The notes: generated by a model not told the origin, from the sequence alone. DNA of 64,000 bases from Lysobacter sp. cf310 (GCF_900114355.1 NZ_FOSS01000004.1:274238-338237); one strand, 5' to 3'; counted from the first letter of the stretch, positions 29,978 to 39,747 are shown. Program-made: numbers and translations.

Positions 29978-31207
29978 ATGAACAAGCTCTCCACCCGCCA
30001 TCGCACCGTGCTGACGGCCGCCATCGGCGCCGTGCTCGCGCTGGGCTCGATCGCCCAGGTTCACGCGCAGTCGGCGATGGAACGGGCCGAAGAGCGCCGT
30101 CAGCGTCACGCGGACAAGAAGGAAGACAAGAAAGCCTCTTCCTCGGCGTCCAAGGTCGAGTATCCCAACGCCACCCGCGAGCAGCCCGACGCCAAGGCCT
30201 CGGCCAAGGTCACGCCGAAGCTGAAGAAGATGATGGATTTCTACGACGACGATAAGCCGGCCGAAGGCCGCGCGATCGCCGACGAGATCATCGCCAACCC
30301 GGCCGCCAACGCCTACGACCGCTCCTTCGCCGCCCAGATCGGCGCGCAGCTGGCCTACGGCGCCGACGACAGCGCCGCCGCCATCGCCTACCTGACCAAG
30401 GCCCTGGAGTTCAACGGCCTGGACAACAACGGCCACTACGGCGCCATGTTCATGATGGCGCAGCTGCAGCTGCAGGAAGACAAGTACGCCGAGGCCCTGG
30501 CGACCATGGATCGCTTCCTCGCCGAGACCAAGAGCACCAAGCCCGAGCACCTGATCGTCAAGGGCAACGCCCTGTACCGCCTGGAGCGCTACAAGGACGC
30601 CGCGCCGATCATCAAGCAGGCCATCGACGCCTCGCCCGAGCCCAAGTCCGACTGGCAGCAGCTGCTGATGGCCGCCTACGCCGAGTCCGGCCAGACCGGC
30701 GAAGCGACCAAGATGGCCGAAGCCGTCGCCAGCAAGAACCCGGGCGACAAGCGCGCCCAGCTCAACCTGGTCGCCACCTACCTGCAGGCCGACCAGTTCG
30801 ACAAGGCCGCCGCGGTGCTGGAGAAGCTGCGCGCCGCCGGTCAGCTCAACGAAGACAAGGACTACCGTCAGCTCTACTCGACCTACCTGCAGATCGACGG
30901 TAACGAGAAGAAGGCCGCCGAGGTCATCAACGACGGCCTGAGCAAGGGCATCCTGAAGCCGGATTTCCAGGCTTACCTGGCGCTGGCGCAGTCCTACTAC
31001 TTCTCCGACCAGGTGAACCCGTCGATCGAGGCGTACAAGAAGGCCGCCCCGCTCGCACCCGATGGCGAGACCTACCTCAATCTCGCTCGTGTCTTGTGGC
31101 AGGAAGACCGCATTCCAGAGGCCAAGGAAGCCGCCAAGCAGGCGATCGCCAAGGGCGTGAAGAAGCCCGACGACGCCAAGAAGATCATCGCGCTGCCGGG
31201 TAAATAA
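29978..31207 (+). CDS. Secreted TPR-repeat protein upstream of tonB
   Basis: 409 aa from the ATG at 29978, which has a GAGGTGA ribosome site just upstream (a GTG two codons earlier is less likely). Signal peptide with cleavage after VHAQ near residue 31, then a highly charged Lys/Glu/Ala-rich stretch. At least eight TPR-like helical pairs follow (for example AYLALAQSYYFSDQVNPSIEAYKKA). Always-together placement with tonB-exbBD in related genomes suggests a periplasmic scaffold for the TonB machine; this is inference from context. Confidence 0.8.
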   Translation: MNKLSTRHRTVLTAAIGAVLALGSIAQVHAQSAMERAEERRQRHADKKEDKKASSSASKVEYPNATREQPDAKASAKVTPKLKKMMDFYDDDKPAEGRAIADEIIANPAANAYDRSFAAQIGAQLAYGADDSAAAIAYLTKALEFNGLDNNGHYGAMFMMAQLQLQEDKYAEALATMDRFLAETKSTKPEHLIVKGNALYRLERYKDAAPIIKQAIDASPEPKSDWQQLLMAAYAESGQTGEATKMAEAVASKNPGDKRAQLNLVATYLQADQFDKAAAVLEKLRAAGQLNEDKDYRQLYSTYLQIDGNEKKAAEVINDGLSKGILKPDFQAYLALAQSYYFSDQVNPSIEAYKKAAPLAPDGETYLNLARVLWQEDRIPEAKEAAKQAIAKGVKKPDDAKKIIALPGK

Positions 31208-31232
31208 CGGCGCACGATAGGCAAATCCGCCC

Positions 31233-31261
31233 TTGGAACCTAGGGCGCGGTTTGGTATATG
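31233..31261 (+). promoter_or_regulatory. Candidate promoter of the tonB-exbBD operon
   Basis: TTGGAA (31233-31238), 17 bp, TATATG (31256-31261). Both hexamers match four of six consensus bases. Lies 92 bp before the tonB start. No Fur-box-like sequence is obvious. Confidence 0.45.
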
Positions 31262-31352
31262 CTAGGAGGTTCACGCGACTGGAAACGGTTGCGGGAACCG
31301 AACGACGGCCCGTGGCGCCCTTGCGTCCGGAAACACTTCCCGAGCTGACGGC

Positions 31353-32024
31353 ATGACGCAAGACCTCGAAATCCACGCTAAGAAAGATGACGACCGCGAA
31401 GGGCTGAACTGGGCACGTATCGCCGGTATCACCTCCGCGATCGCCGTGCATGTCGCGGCGCTGCTCTTGCTGCTCGCGCCCATGGCGCCGCCGGCAACCG
31501 AAAAGGCGGAAGAACAGGTGACCGTCGTCAACCTGATCAAGCCGCCGGAACCGCCGCCGCCGCCCCCGCCGCCGCCGCCGGAACCGCCGCCGCCGCAGCA
31601 GATCAAGCAGCTGGCCGCGCCGCAGCCGACTCCGCTGCCGCCGCCGCCGGAAGATCCGCCGATCGTCGTCGACGAGCCGAGCCCGGTGGACATCCAGCAG
31701 GAGCCGCCGACCCCGCCGTCGACGCCCGCGCCGGCCACCACCATCAGCTCCGGCGTCGATCCGTCGTCGAAGCGGCTCAATCCGCCTAAGTACCCGCCGA
31801 CCGAAGCGCGTCAAGGCGTGGGCGGCACCGTGGTCCTGGTCATCACCATCGATGCCTCGGGCAACGTGCTCGACGTCTCCGTCGAGAAGTCCAGCCGTAA
31901 CCGCAACCTCGACCGCAGCGCCATGGATGCCGCACGGAAGTGGAAGTTCAACCCCGAGATGCGCAACGGCGTTGGTGTGACCAGCAAGGTTCGCGTCCCG
32001 GTAGATTTCGTCCCTCCGAACTGA
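31353..32024 (+). CDS. tonB: Energy transducer TonB
   Basis: 223 aa. Cytoplasmic N-terminus of about 22 residues, one inner-membrane helix with the functional His (AIAVHVAALLLLLAPMA), then a Pro-rich spacer with a run of ten prolines. The C-terminal TonB domain begins at KYPPTEARQGVGGTVVL and ends with ARKWKFNPEMRNGVGV. It couples the proton motive force, through ExbBD, to outer-membrane receptors. First gene of the exbB-exbD-exbD operon. Confidence 0.96.
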   Translation: MTQDLEIHAKKDDDREGLNWARIAGITSAIAVHVAALLLLLAPMAPPATEKAEEQVTVVNLIKPPEPPPPPPPPPPEPPPPQQIKQLAAPQPTPLPPPPEDPPIVVDEPSPVDIQQEPPTPPSTPAPATTISSGVDPSSKRLNPPKYPPTEARQGVGGTVVLVITIDASGNVLDVSVEKSSRNRNLDRSAMDAARKWKFNPEMRNGVGVTSKVRVPVDFVPPN

Positions 32025-32098
32025 TCGGGTTCGCGGGACGGTTGTAACGCACCACGTAACTCTTCTTTCCTTATCCACGACATTCAAAGGTAAGCGTC

Positions 32099-32851
32099 AT
32101 GCTGCAGGAAACCACCACCGCTGCTACTGCCGGGGGCTCCAACGCCGAAGCCCTCCAGCAGATGAGCTTCGCCCATCTGTTGACTAACTTCGACATCGTC
32201 GGCTGGGTCGTGTTCCTCACGCTCGCGATCATGTCGGTCCTGTCGGTCTACTGGATCGTCGTGAACTTCGTGAAGAACCTGCGTCTTCGCGGCAGTTCGG
32301 ATCGCGTCGTCAGCACGTTCTGGGAAACCCCGAACGCACAGGACGCCATCCGCTTCATGGAAGAACAGTCGCGTAGCGAACCGTTCTCCAAGATCGCGCT
32401 CGACGCCGCCCAGGCCGCCGCTCACCATCAGCGCCACGAAGGTTCGCGCCTGGTCGAGTCGCTGAACCGTTCCGAGTTCGTCGATCGCGCCCTGCGTCAG
32501 GGTGTGACCCGCGAATCCTCGCGTCTGGAAAGCGGCCTGACCGTGCTCGCCACCGTCGGTTCGACCGCGCCGTTCGTCGGCCTGCTCGGCACCGTGTGGG
32601 GCATCTACCACGCCCTGATCAAGATCGGTGCGACCGGCCAGGCTTCGATCGACGCCGTCGCCGGCCCGGTGGGTGAAGCGCTGATCATGACCGCCATCGG
32701 TCTGTTCGTCGCCATCCCGGCGGTGCTCGCGTACAACTTCTTCGTCCGCCTGAACCGCGTCACGAACAACAAGTTCGACACGTTCGCGCACGACCTGCAC
32801 GACTTCTTCGCTACCGGTTCGCGCGTCGGCGAACTGGCCGCTAAGCGCTAA
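32099..32851 (+). CDS. exbB: TonB-system biopolymer transport protein ExbB
   Basis: 250 aa, MotA/TolQ/ExbB proton-channel family. Three membrane helices: WVVFLTLAIMSVLSVYWIVVNF, then the conserved pair in APFVGLLGTVWGIYHALIKIG and EALIMTAIGLFVAIPAVLAYNFFVR. The GLLGTVWGI and GLFVAIPAV segments carry the channel-lining Thr and Pro residues. With ExbD it forms the proton-driven motor for TonB. Confidence 0.96.
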   Translation: MLQETTTAATAGGSNAEALQQMSFAHLLTNFDIVGWVVFLTLAIMSVLSVYWIVVNFVKNLRLRGSSDRVVSTFWETPNAQDAIRFMEEQSRSEPFSKIALDAAQAAAHHQRHEGSRLVESLNRSEFVDRALRQGVTRESSRLESGLTVLATVGSTAPFVGLLGTVWGIYHALIKIGATGQASIDAVAGPVGEALIMTAIGLFVAIPAVLAYNFFVRLNRVTNNKFDTFAHDLHDFFATGSRVGELAAKR

Positions 32852-32902
32852 GTCGCCTAACCGCGACGTCTTCACCTTACTTGTAGTAGTTGGAGTTCGG
32901 AC

Positions 32903-33322
32903 ATGGCCTTCAGTACAGACAGCGATAGCGGCGGCCCGATGGCACAGATCAACGTCACGCCCCTCGTGGACGTGATGCTGGTGCTGCTGATCATCTTCAT
33001 GATCACGGCGCCTCTGATGTCGCATAAGGTCAAGGTCGATTTGCCCGAAGCCACTCTCAATAACAGGCCGGACAAGCCGCTGCCGACACAGCCGATTACT
33101 CTGGCTGTAAGGGAAGACGGTTCGCTGTTCTGGAACGACGAACCGATCACCAAGGGCCTGCTGGAAAGCCGGCTCTCGATCGAAGCGCAGAAGACGCCGC
33201 AGCCGCAGATCAACGTCCGTGGCGACAAGACGACCAAGTACCGCATCGTGCAAGACGTGGTGAAGATTGCGCAGGGCCAAGGCATGCGCAAGGTCGGCTT
33301 CGTAGCGATCAAAGAACGTTAA
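32903..33322 (+). CDS. exbD1: Biopolymer transport protein ExbD (first copy)
   Basis: 139 aa. One transmembrane helix preceded by the conserved [18 protein letters not shown] with the proton-translocating Asp, then a periplasmic domain of about 90 residues. Second motor subunit; starts 51 bp after exbB in the same operon. Confidence 0.95.
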   Translation: MAFSTDSDSGGPMAQINVTPLVDVMLVLLIIFMITAPLMSHKVKVDLPEATLNNRPDKPLPTQPITLAVREDGSLFWNDEPITKGLLESRLSIEAQKTPQPQINVRGDKTTKYRIVQDVVKIAQGQGMRKVGFVAIKER

Positions 33323-33340
33323 GGCACCCGGAGACTATTT

Positions 33341-33757
33341 ATGGCATTCAGTTCTGGCTCCGGCGCAGGCGCACCGATGGCCGACATCAACGTCACGCCC
33401 CTGGTGGACGTGATGCTGGTGTTGCTGATCATCTTCATGGTGACGGCGCCCGTGATGTCTTACCCGATCGAAGTCAATCTGCCGCAGCGCACGACCACGC
33501 CGCCGCCGCCGACGCCGCCGAAGGAGCCGATCCGTCTGCGCATCGACGCTTCGGGTCAGATCTTCTGGAACGATACGCCGCAACCGATCACGGCGCTCCA
33601 GAGCATGATGGGCGCCGAAGTGCAGCGTGATCCGACCAACCAGCCGATGCTGGAGATCGACGTCAGCACCGATGCCGATTACGGCATCCTCGCCAAGGTG
33701 CTGGCGAAGGCAAAGAACGCCAATATGGAAAAGATCGGCTTCGTCCAAAACGACTGA
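33341..33757 (+). CDS. exbD2: Biopolymer transport protein ExbD (second copy)
   Basis: 138 aa, close paralogue of the first copy with the same [19 protein letters not shown] helix. The linker after the helix is Pro-rich ([13 protein letters not shown]). It begins 18 bp after the first exbD. Two adjacent exbD genes behind exbB are the standard arrangement in Xanthomonas-type genomes. A strong terminator follows. Confidence 0.95.
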   Translation: MAFSSGSGAGAPMADINVTPLVDVMLVLLIIFMVTAPVMSYPIEVNLPQRTTTPPPPTPPKEPIRLRIDASGQIFWNDTPQPITALQSMMGAEVQRDPTNQPMLEIDVSTDADYGILAKVLAKAKNANMEKIGFVQND

Positions 33758-33790
33758 CCGATCGACAAGTTTGACGCTTACCGTCGTGAA

Positions 33791-33818
33791 AACGCCGCCT
33801 CCGGGCGGCGTTTTTTTT
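33791..33818 (+). terminator. Intrinsic terminator of tonB-exbB-exbD1-exbD2
   Basis: AACGCCGCC, loop TCCG, GGCGGCGTT, continuing into TTTTTT. Confidence 0.9.
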
Positions 33819-33889
33819 GCCCCCTTGCCAGCCGGGCCGGACCGGGTTTAGCGTGGAGCCGGGCATCCCGCCCTGGTGGGGGTAGAGCA

Positions 33890-34300
33890 ATGGCCGTCTC
33901 CGCGTACTTCGAGTCTCCGTCCCGCAGCGACGCCCGCGCCGTCGCCGAAATCAACATCACCCCCCTGGTCGACGTGTTGCTGGTGCTGCTGGTGATTTTC
34001 ATGGTCGCCGCGCCGGTGATGAGCGGGACCTTGGATATGCGAATCCCGGGCCGTTCGGACCCTATCGAGCAAACACCGCCGCCGCGCGTGCAGCTCGCCG
34101 TCCAGGCCGACGGCAGCTATCTGCTGGACGGGCAGGTGGTGGCCGCAGGCTCCCTGCGCGACGAACTGGCCAACCTGGCCGTGGCCGCCCCGCGCACCGT
34201 GCTGCAGATCAGTGCCAACGCCGATGCCGACTACCAGGGCTTCGCCACCGCGGTGTCGGCGGCGCAGGACAGCGGTTTGAAGAATCTCGCGCTGGAGTAA
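33890..34300 (+). CDS. Third ExbD/TolR family protein
   Basis: 136 aa. Same architecture as the other two (INITPLVDVLLVLLVIFMVAAPVM with the conserved Asp, then a periplasmic domain) but clearly diverged in the rest, for example GTLDMRIPGRSDPIEQTPPP. It lies beyond the operon terminator, so it must have its own promoter or depend on readthrough. A weak TTGCCA/TTTAGC pair at 33825 and 33847 is the only candidate seen. It may pair with exbB or serve a distinct motor. Confidence 0.9.
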   Translation: MAVSAYFESPSRSDARAVAEINITPLVDVLLVLLVIFMVAAPVMSGTLDMRIPGRSDPIEQTPPPRVQLAVQADGSYLLDGQVVAAGSLRDELANLAVAAPRTVLQISANADADYQGFATAVSAAQDSGLKNLALE

Positions 34301-34324
34301 GCGCGATAGCGCAGCGGGACGGGC

Positions 34325-35068
34325 CTACAGCAGACGCAGGTAGGCCCGCACCGTCGCATCCAGGCCTGCGTACAGGGCCTCGCCGATCAGGGCGTGGCCG
34401 ATCGACACTTCCAGCACCTGCGGCACCGCGCGCAGGAACTCGCCCAGGTTGGCCTGGCTGAGGTCGTGGCCGGCGTTCACGCCCAGCCCGACCGCCTGCG
34501 CGCGTCGCGCGGCATCGGCGAACACGGCCAGTGCCGCGATCGGATCGCCGGCCGCGTGGGCCTCGGCGTAGGGGCCGGTGTAGAGCTCGACCCGGTCGGC
34601 GCCGATCGCCGCGGCGATCTCGAAATCCTGCGAACCGGCGTCGGCGAACACGCTGACCCGGCAGCCCAGCGCCTTGAGCTCGGCGATCAAGGGCCGCAGC
34701 GACTCGCCGTCGCGGCGGAAATCGAACCCATGGTCGGAGGTCAGCTGACCGTCGCCGTCCGGCACCAGGGTCGCCTGCGCCGGACGCGCCTGCGCGCACA
34801 GGGCCAGGAAACCGGGATAGCCCGCGCGCGCCGGCGCGAACGGGTTGCCTTCCAGATTGAATTCGACCCCGCGCTCGCGGGTGAGCTCGGCCAAGGCCGC
34901 GACGTCGTAATCGCGGATGTGGCGCGCATCGGGACGCGGATGCACGGTGATGCCATGCGCGCCGGCGTCGAGACAGGCGCGCGCGGCCGCGACCACGTCG
35001 GGTTCGTTACCGCCACGCGAATTGCGCAGCACCGCGATCTTGTTGACGTTGACGCTGAGTACGGTCAT
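34325..35068 (-). CDS. pdxJ: Pyridoxine 5'-phosphate synthase PdxJ
   Basis: 247 aa TIM-barrel enzyme joining 1-deoxyxylulose 5-phosphate and 3-amino-2-oxopropyl phosphate in vitamin B6 synthesis. Family segments seen are [17 protein letters not shown] at the start, [16 protein letters not shown], the EFNLEGNPF segment, and [13 protein letters not shown] with [13 protein letters not shown] near the end. It is convergent with the third exbD, with 24 bp between the stops. Confidence 0.97.
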   Translation of the reverse strand: MTVLSVNVNKIAVLRNSRGGNEPDVVAAARACLDAGAHGITVHPRPDARHIRDYDVAALAELTRERGVEFNLEGNPFAPARAGYPGFLALCAQARPAQATLVPDGDGQLTSDHGFDFRRDGESLRPLIAELKALGCRVSVFADAGSQDFEIAAAIGADRVELYTGPYAEAHAAGDPIAALAVFADAARRAQAVGLGVNAGHDLSQANLGEFLRAVPQVLEVSIGHALIGEALYAGLDATVRAYLRLL

Positions 35069-35481
35069 CCGCGCAGTCTAGGCCGCAGCGCCGCGTTTCC
35101 CAAGCCCGCGCCCGCATCGAAACCGACGAGCCCCAAAGTCGATGTCCAACCCCAAGCAGGAGACATCACCCCTGTGGGAGCGGCGTAAGCCGCGATAAAC
35201 CCCACCCACGACCAAACCCCCCAGCGCCCCCTGTAGGAGCGGCGCAAGCCGCGACGAACCCCACCTGCGACAACTGCGCGACCCGCGCGCAACCGCGATG
35301 CGATGCGCCCTCCGCTTGTTCCCATGGGAACGTCAGGCGCGACCAAGCAAGCACCAAAACATCGCGGCTTGCACCGCTTTCCACAAAGGAAGGAATCGTC
35401 GCGCCATCGAACCGGCACCGGCCTTGCCGGCGCGAGTGGTCAAGGCAGAGCAGTGCGCAACCGCCGCGTGCGCGGCGAAGC
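35069..35481. repeat. Gene-free spacer with two GTAGGAGCGGC repeats
   Basis: Two head-to-tail copies: TGTGGGAGCGGCGTAAGCCG from 35174 and GTAGGAGCGGCGCAAGCCGC from 35233, each a short GCGGC...GCCGC hairpin. They belong to the same class as the elements at 10197 and 52327. Beyond 35290 nothing is recognised. Confidence 0.75.
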
Positions 35482-35763
35482 TCAACGCTGCTGCTGCGGC
35501 TCCGACGACGACCCCGGCTGCTGCGACGCGGCCGCCAGCTTGCGCGCCTCGGCCTGCTCGCGCAGGCGGCGCAGCTCGTTCGGGTCCAGCATCAGGCCCT
35601 CGTCGCGGCTGCTGCTGCCGATACGCGCGGCCAGCAAGCCCAGGATCCAGGCGATGAAGAACCCCAACGAAGCCAGCAGGGACACCACGAGCAACAGGCC
35701 CGAGGAGGCTTTGAAGGCGATTACGAGCGCGGCCAGGGCCAGCAGCAAAAACAGCCAGTACAT
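35482..35763 (-). CDS. Small hypothetical inner-membrane protein
   Basis: 93 aa. Two transmembrane helices (residues about 2-18 and 22-46) are followed by a charged cytoplasmic tail with DPNELRRLREQAEARK, probably a short coiled coil, and a Gln/Ser-rich end. No assigned family recognised. Sits alone upstream of the cardiolipin synthase gene on the same strand; the N-terminal MYWLFLLLALAALVIAF makes the start credible. Confidence 0.7.
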   Translation of the reverse strand: MYWLFLLLALAALVIAFKASSGLLLVVSLLASLGFFIAWILGLLAARIGSSSRDEGLMLDPNELRRLREQAEARKLAAASQQPGSSSEPQQQR

Positions 35764-35891
35764 CGCGGCGGTGCTCCCGTCGTTGGGGTGGTTGCCAGTC
35801 GCCGCGAGTGTAGCGCGCCGCCCGCCCGGCTACAGCCCGACAACCCCGTCGCGGCGACCGCTCGTCGCGCGCGACGTGACCCAGTGCGCGT

Positions 35892-37328
35892 TCACAGCAA
35901 GGGCGAGACCAGGCGTGCCAGCGCCTCGGGCAGGCGCCGCCGCCACAGCCCCTGTTGGCGGTCGCTGCGCACGCGCGGGGCGTAGCTGCATTCGGCCTGG
36001 ATCAGCTGGGCCAGCTCGGCCGCCAGCGCATGGTCGTGGAACAGCACCGAGATCTCGAAATTCAGCCGGAAGCTGCGGTGGTCGAAATTGGCGCTGCCGA
36101 TGATGGCCAGGTCCTCGTCGCACAGCAGGGCCTTGGTGTGCAGCATGCGCGGGCCGTACTCGTGGATCTTGACCCCGGCTTCCAGCAGTTCGTCGAAGTA
36201 GGAGCGCGCCGCGTAGGTGACCAGGCGGCTGTCGCTCAGGCGCGGCACCAGCAGGCGCACGTCCAGCCCGCCCAGCGCGGCCGAGGTCAGGGCCATGCGC
36301 GCGGCCTCGCCGGGCACGAAATAGGGCGTCACCAGCCACACCCGCTGGCGGGCGGCGTGGATCGCGCCCACGTGCAGGCGGTGGATCGCCTCCCAGGACG
36401 AATCCGGTCCCGACACCAACACCTGCGCGGCGATCGGACCCGGCTGCGGCGCCGGATGCTGCAGGCGCAGCGGCGCCTGCCCGGTGGCGTAGGCCCAGTC
36501 CTCGCAGAACACCAACTGCAACTCGCGCACCACGTCGCCTTCCAGGCGCAGGTGCAGATCGCGGTAGGCGTCCTTGCGGATGCGCTCGTCCTCCTCGTCG
36601 GTGATGTTGATGCCGCCGGTGAAGCCGACCAGGCCGTCGATCACCACGATCTTGCGGTGGGTGCGCAGGTTCAACCACGGCCGCTTCCAGAACCAGCGCA
36701 GCTTCATCGGATGGAACCACGCGACCTCGCCGCCGGCGTCCACCAACGGCTGCAGGAAGCGGTTGGAGGTGGAGCCCGAACCCACCGCGTCCAGCAGCAA
36801 ACGCACCTGCACGCCGTCGCGCGCGCGCTCGATCAGGGCATCGCGCAGGGCCAGTCCGCAGGCGTCGGGCTGGTAGATGTAGTACTCCAGGTGGATGTGC
36901 TCGCGGGCCTGGCCCACCGCCTCCAGCAGGGCCGCGTACTTGGCGCCGCCGTCGATCAGCAGGCGCGCCTGGGTCGCGGTCGTCGGCGGCAGCCCGGTGG
37001 TGGCCTGGGCCAGCCTGGCCAGCTCCACCGCCTCCGGCGATTCGCTCAGCCCCGGCATGGTCGCCGGCAGCGCCGCACGCGCGCGCACCCGCCGCAGGCG
37101 CTGGCGATGGATGCGCTGCGGGCCGAAGACGTAGTAGATGAAGAAGCCCAGGTAGGGCAGGGCGGCCAGGCTGATCAACCAGCTGATGGTCGCCACCGGT
37201 TCGCGCTTCTGCAGCACGATCCACAACCCCAGCCCGATCAGGTAGGCAGCCCAGCCCAGGGTCAGGTAGAGGCTGAGGTGGGGGATGCCGATGAGCGCGT
37301 TCCACAGCGAGGACAACAGGTCGGACAC
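35892..37328 (-). CDS. cls: Cardiolipin synthase (phospholipase D family)
   Basis: 478 aa from the GTG at 37328, chosen because GGAGA sits about 6 nt upstream; a longer ATG start at 37442 adds an uncharacteristic basic leader. Two N-terminal membrane helices are followed by two HKD motifs: THRKIVVIDG with GGINITDE, and LHTKALLCDE with IGSANFDHRS. It condenses phosphatidylglycerol (or related lipids) into cardiolipin at the inner membrane. Length and dual HKD layout match ClsA-type enzymes. Confidence 0.94.
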   Translation of the reverse strand: MSDLLSSLWNALIGIPHLSLYLTLGWAAYLIGLGLWIVLQKREPVATISWLISLAALPYLGFFIYYVFGPQRIHRQRLRRVRARAALPATMPGLSESPEAVELARLAQATTGLPPTTATQARLLIDGGAKYAALLEAVGQAREHIHLEYYIYQPDACGLALRDALIERARDGVQVRLLLDAVGSGSTSNRFLQPLVDAGGEVAWFHPMKLRWFWKRPWLNLRTHRKIVVIDGLVGFTGGINITDEEDERIRKDAYRDLHLRLEGDVVRELQLVFCEDWAYATGQAPLRLQHPAPQPGPIAAQVLVSGPDSSWEAIHRLHVGAIHAARQRVWLVTPYFVPGEAARMALTSAALGGLDVRLLVPRLSDSRLVTYAARSYFDELLEAGVKIHEYGPRMLHTKALLCDEDLAIIGSANFDHRSFRLNFEISVLFHDHALAAELAQLIQAECSYAPRVRSDRQQGLWRRRLPEALARLVSPLL

Positions 37329-37533
37329 GGGGCTCTCCAGGGGACGATCGGCGCGGACGCGTCGATCGCAGGCCAAGGCTAGCCCGCGGCGACAGTCGCG
37401 CAAAGTGTGCGCCGGCAGGTGGGCGCTACGATGCACCGGCACACGCAGCGCCTAGGATGACGCATACGCGCACCCCGCACCGTTGCGGCCGTATCCCGTT
37501 TCGCCGTCGCTCTTCGACCCAGGACCCCAGCCC

Positions 37534-38304
37534 ATGAAAATCGCCTCGCTGTTGTTGCCGATCCTGTTGGCCAGCCCACTGCTGCCGGCCGCCGCGCAGG
37601 CGGCCAGCGTCACCCCCGCACGCACGGTGAGCGTGTCCGGCAGCGCCGAGATCAAGGTCGCCCCGGACGAAATCCTGCTCAACGTCGGCGTCGAGACCCG
37701 CAACCTCGAGCTCGCCCCGGCCAAACGCCTCAACGACGAGCGCGTGGCCGCGGCGCTGGCGTTCCTCGCCCGCAACGGCGTGCCCAGCAAGGACGTGCAG
37801 ACCGACTTCATCAGCATCGAACCGCAGTACGAATACGACGACAACAGCAGCCGCGCCGCCCAGGAGCGTTCGCGCGTGGTGCCGGTGGTCTACATCGTGC
37901 GCAAGAGCATCGGCATCCGCCTGACCCGCACCGACAACTTCGAGACCATCCTCGCCGGCCTGCTCGACAACGGCGTGCAGCACATCCACGGCATCGAGTT
38001 CCGTACCTCGCAGCTGCGCAAGCACCGCGATGCCGCGCGTGCGCTGGCGGTTCAGGCGGCCAAGGAAAAAGCCGATGCCCTGACCACCGGGCTCGGCGCG
38101 CGCCGCGGCCCGGTGCAGAGCGTGTCCGAGTCCTATTCCGGCGGCTGGTGGCGCAGCGGCGCGACCTGGGGCGGCGGGCGAGGGCAGATGATGCAGAACG
38201 TGTCGCAGAACGGCGGCGGCGGCGAAGGCGCGGACGGCGCCACCCTGTCGGTCGGCCAGATCAGCGTGACCGCCTCGGTGGATGTGAGCTTCGCGATCGA
38301 ATAG
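37534..38304 (+). CDS. SIMPL domain (DUF541) periplasmic protein
   Basis: 256 aa from the ATG at 37534. Signal peptide cleaved near AQAA (about residue 24). The mature part is a SIMPL/DUF541 domain (RTVSVSGSAEIKVAPDEI at the start, GQISVTASVDVSFAIE at the end). A Gly/Trp-rich insert (SGGWWRSGATWGGGRG) lies before the last strand. Members such as BP26/OMP28 form large periplasmic ring assemblies; their biochemical role is not known. Confidence 0.9.
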   Translation: MKIASLLLPILLASPLLPAAAQAASVTPARTVSVSGSAEIKVAPDEILLNVGVETRNLELAPAKRLNDERVAAALAFLARNGVPSKDVQTDFISIEPQYEYDDNSSRAAQERSRVVPVVYIVRKSIGIRLTRTDNFETILAGLLDNGVQHIHGIEFRTSQLRKHRDAARALAVQAAKEKADALTTGLGARRGPVQSVSESYSGGWWRSGATWGGGRGQMMQNVSQNGGGGEGADGATLSVGQISVTASVDVSFAIE

Positions 38305-38388
38305 CGCCCTCCCGCGCTTCGGCCTTCCCTTTGAAAACGGGGAGGCCTGCGTTTACGGACCGCAGGTTCGTGCAGAGCCGAACGGCCG

Positions 38389-38437
38389 GCAGGCCCTGCC
38401 TGCGGGCCGGGCGGATTGCGCGGGTTCGCTTCTTGCC
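38389..38437. repeat. GCAGGCC-type short dispersed repeat
   Basis: About 49 bp, including GCAGGCCCTGCCTGCGGGCC then GGGCGGATTG and TTCGCTT. A diverged copy is at 47241-47290, about 85% identical by eye. Confidence 0.5.
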
Positions 38438-38477
38438 CGTCGCATCCCCTGCGACACCCCCCACCTAGCCTGCGGCC

Positions 38478-39581
38478 ATGCACGACACCCGCCGTTCCCA
38501 GCTCTCGGTCCAGCCCGCCGCGATCAAAGGCCGCGGCGCGGCGTCCTACGTGCCCGGGCGCTACGCGGTCACCACCGCCCAGGGCGAGGACGACGGCTGG
38601 GGCTCGCTGCACGACCCGGCCGACGAGGTCTCGCGGCCGGACACCCAGGTTACCGAGGAGCGCGCGCGCAGCGTCGTCAACCGCAACGAGTCGCCGGACA
38701 TCGCCTTCGGCCAGTCGATCAACCCCTACCGCGGCTGCGAGCACGGCTGCGTGTACTGCTTCGCCCGGCCCTCGCACGCCTACCTCGACCTGTCGCCGGG
38801 GCTGGACTTCGAAACCAAGCTCTACGCCAAGACCAACGCCGCCGAGCGCCTGCGCGCCGAGCTCGCGCGGCCCTCGTACCGCTGCGCGCCGATCGCGTTG
38901 GGCATCAACACCGATTCCTACCAGCCGATCGAGCGCCGCTACAGGATCACCCGCTCGCTGATCGAGGTGCTCAGCGAATGCGCGCATCCCTTCAGCCTGA
39001 TCACCAAGAACGCCGGCGTGGTCCGCGACCTCGATCTGATCGCGCCGATGGCGCGGCGCGGGCTGGTCACCGTGTACTTCTCGGTCACCACCCTGGACAA
39101 CCACCTGTCGTCGAAGATGGAGCCGCGCGCGTCGGCCCCGCACGCGCGCCTGCGCGCGATGCGCGAGCTCGCCGACGCCGGCGTGCCGGTCGGGGTGATG
39201 GCCGCGCCGATGATCCCGATGATCAACGACGCCGAGCTCGAGCACATCCTGGCCGCCGCCTTCGAAGCCGGCGCGCGCGCCGCCGGCTACGTGGTCCTGC
39301 GTTTGCCGCACGAGCTCAAGACGATCTGGCGCGAGTGGCTGGCCCTGCACTATCCCGACCGCGCCGAGCACGTGATGAGCCTGGTCCAGCAAATGAGCGG
39401 CGGCAAGGACTACGACAGCGCCTACGGCACCCGCATGCGCGGCACCGGCCCCTTCGCCCAGCTGATCGAGCAGCGTTTCGCCAAGGCCTGGCGCCGCATC
39501 GGCTATGGCCGCCTGCCCGGCCTGGACACCGGCCAGTTCGTGCCGCCGCGTCCGCTTTCGCCCCAGGGCGAGCTGTTCTGA
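38478..39581 (+). CDS. PA0069-type radical SAM protein
   Basis: 367 aa. The 4Fe-4S motif C-x3-C-x2-C is at Cys87, Cys91 and Cys94 (RGCEHGCVYCFARP). The surrounding sequence, LSPGLDFETKLYAK and the MIPMINDAELEHIL region identify the PA0069/SplB-like family. Relatives of spore photoproduct lyase by fold, but the reaction of this family is unknown. Stands alone between the SIMPL gene and the kinase pair. Confidence 0.92.
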   Translation: MHDTRRSQLSVQPAAIKGRGAASYVPGRYAVTTAQGEDDGWGSLHDPADEVSRPDTQVTEERARSVVNRNESPDIAFGQSINPYRGCEHGCVYCFARPSHAYLDLSPGLDFETKLYAKTNAAERLRAELARPSYRCAPIALGINTDSYQPIERRYRITRSLIEVLSECAHPFSLITKNAGVVRDLDLIAPMARRGLVTVYFSVTTLDNHLSSKMEPRASAPHARLRAMRELADAGVPVGVMAAPMIPMINDAELEHILAAAFEAGARAAGYVVLRLPHELKTIWREWLALHYPDRAEHVMSLVQQMSGGKDYDSAYGTRMRGTGPFAQLIEQRFAKAWRRIGYGRLPGLDTGQFVPPRPLSPQGELF

Positions 39582-39747
39582 GCCGAACGCCGCCGCACCC
39601 GCGGCCGTCGGCCTCGCCTGCGCCAGGACGGTTCCGGTCCGCGTTCTGACGGTGGTTCGCGGTTCAGCCCCGCGGCCCCCCTGCACCGCACCGTCACGGC
39701 GGCAGCCGGTACACTTGCCCGCCAGAGGAGCCCCGAGTCCGCAACGA

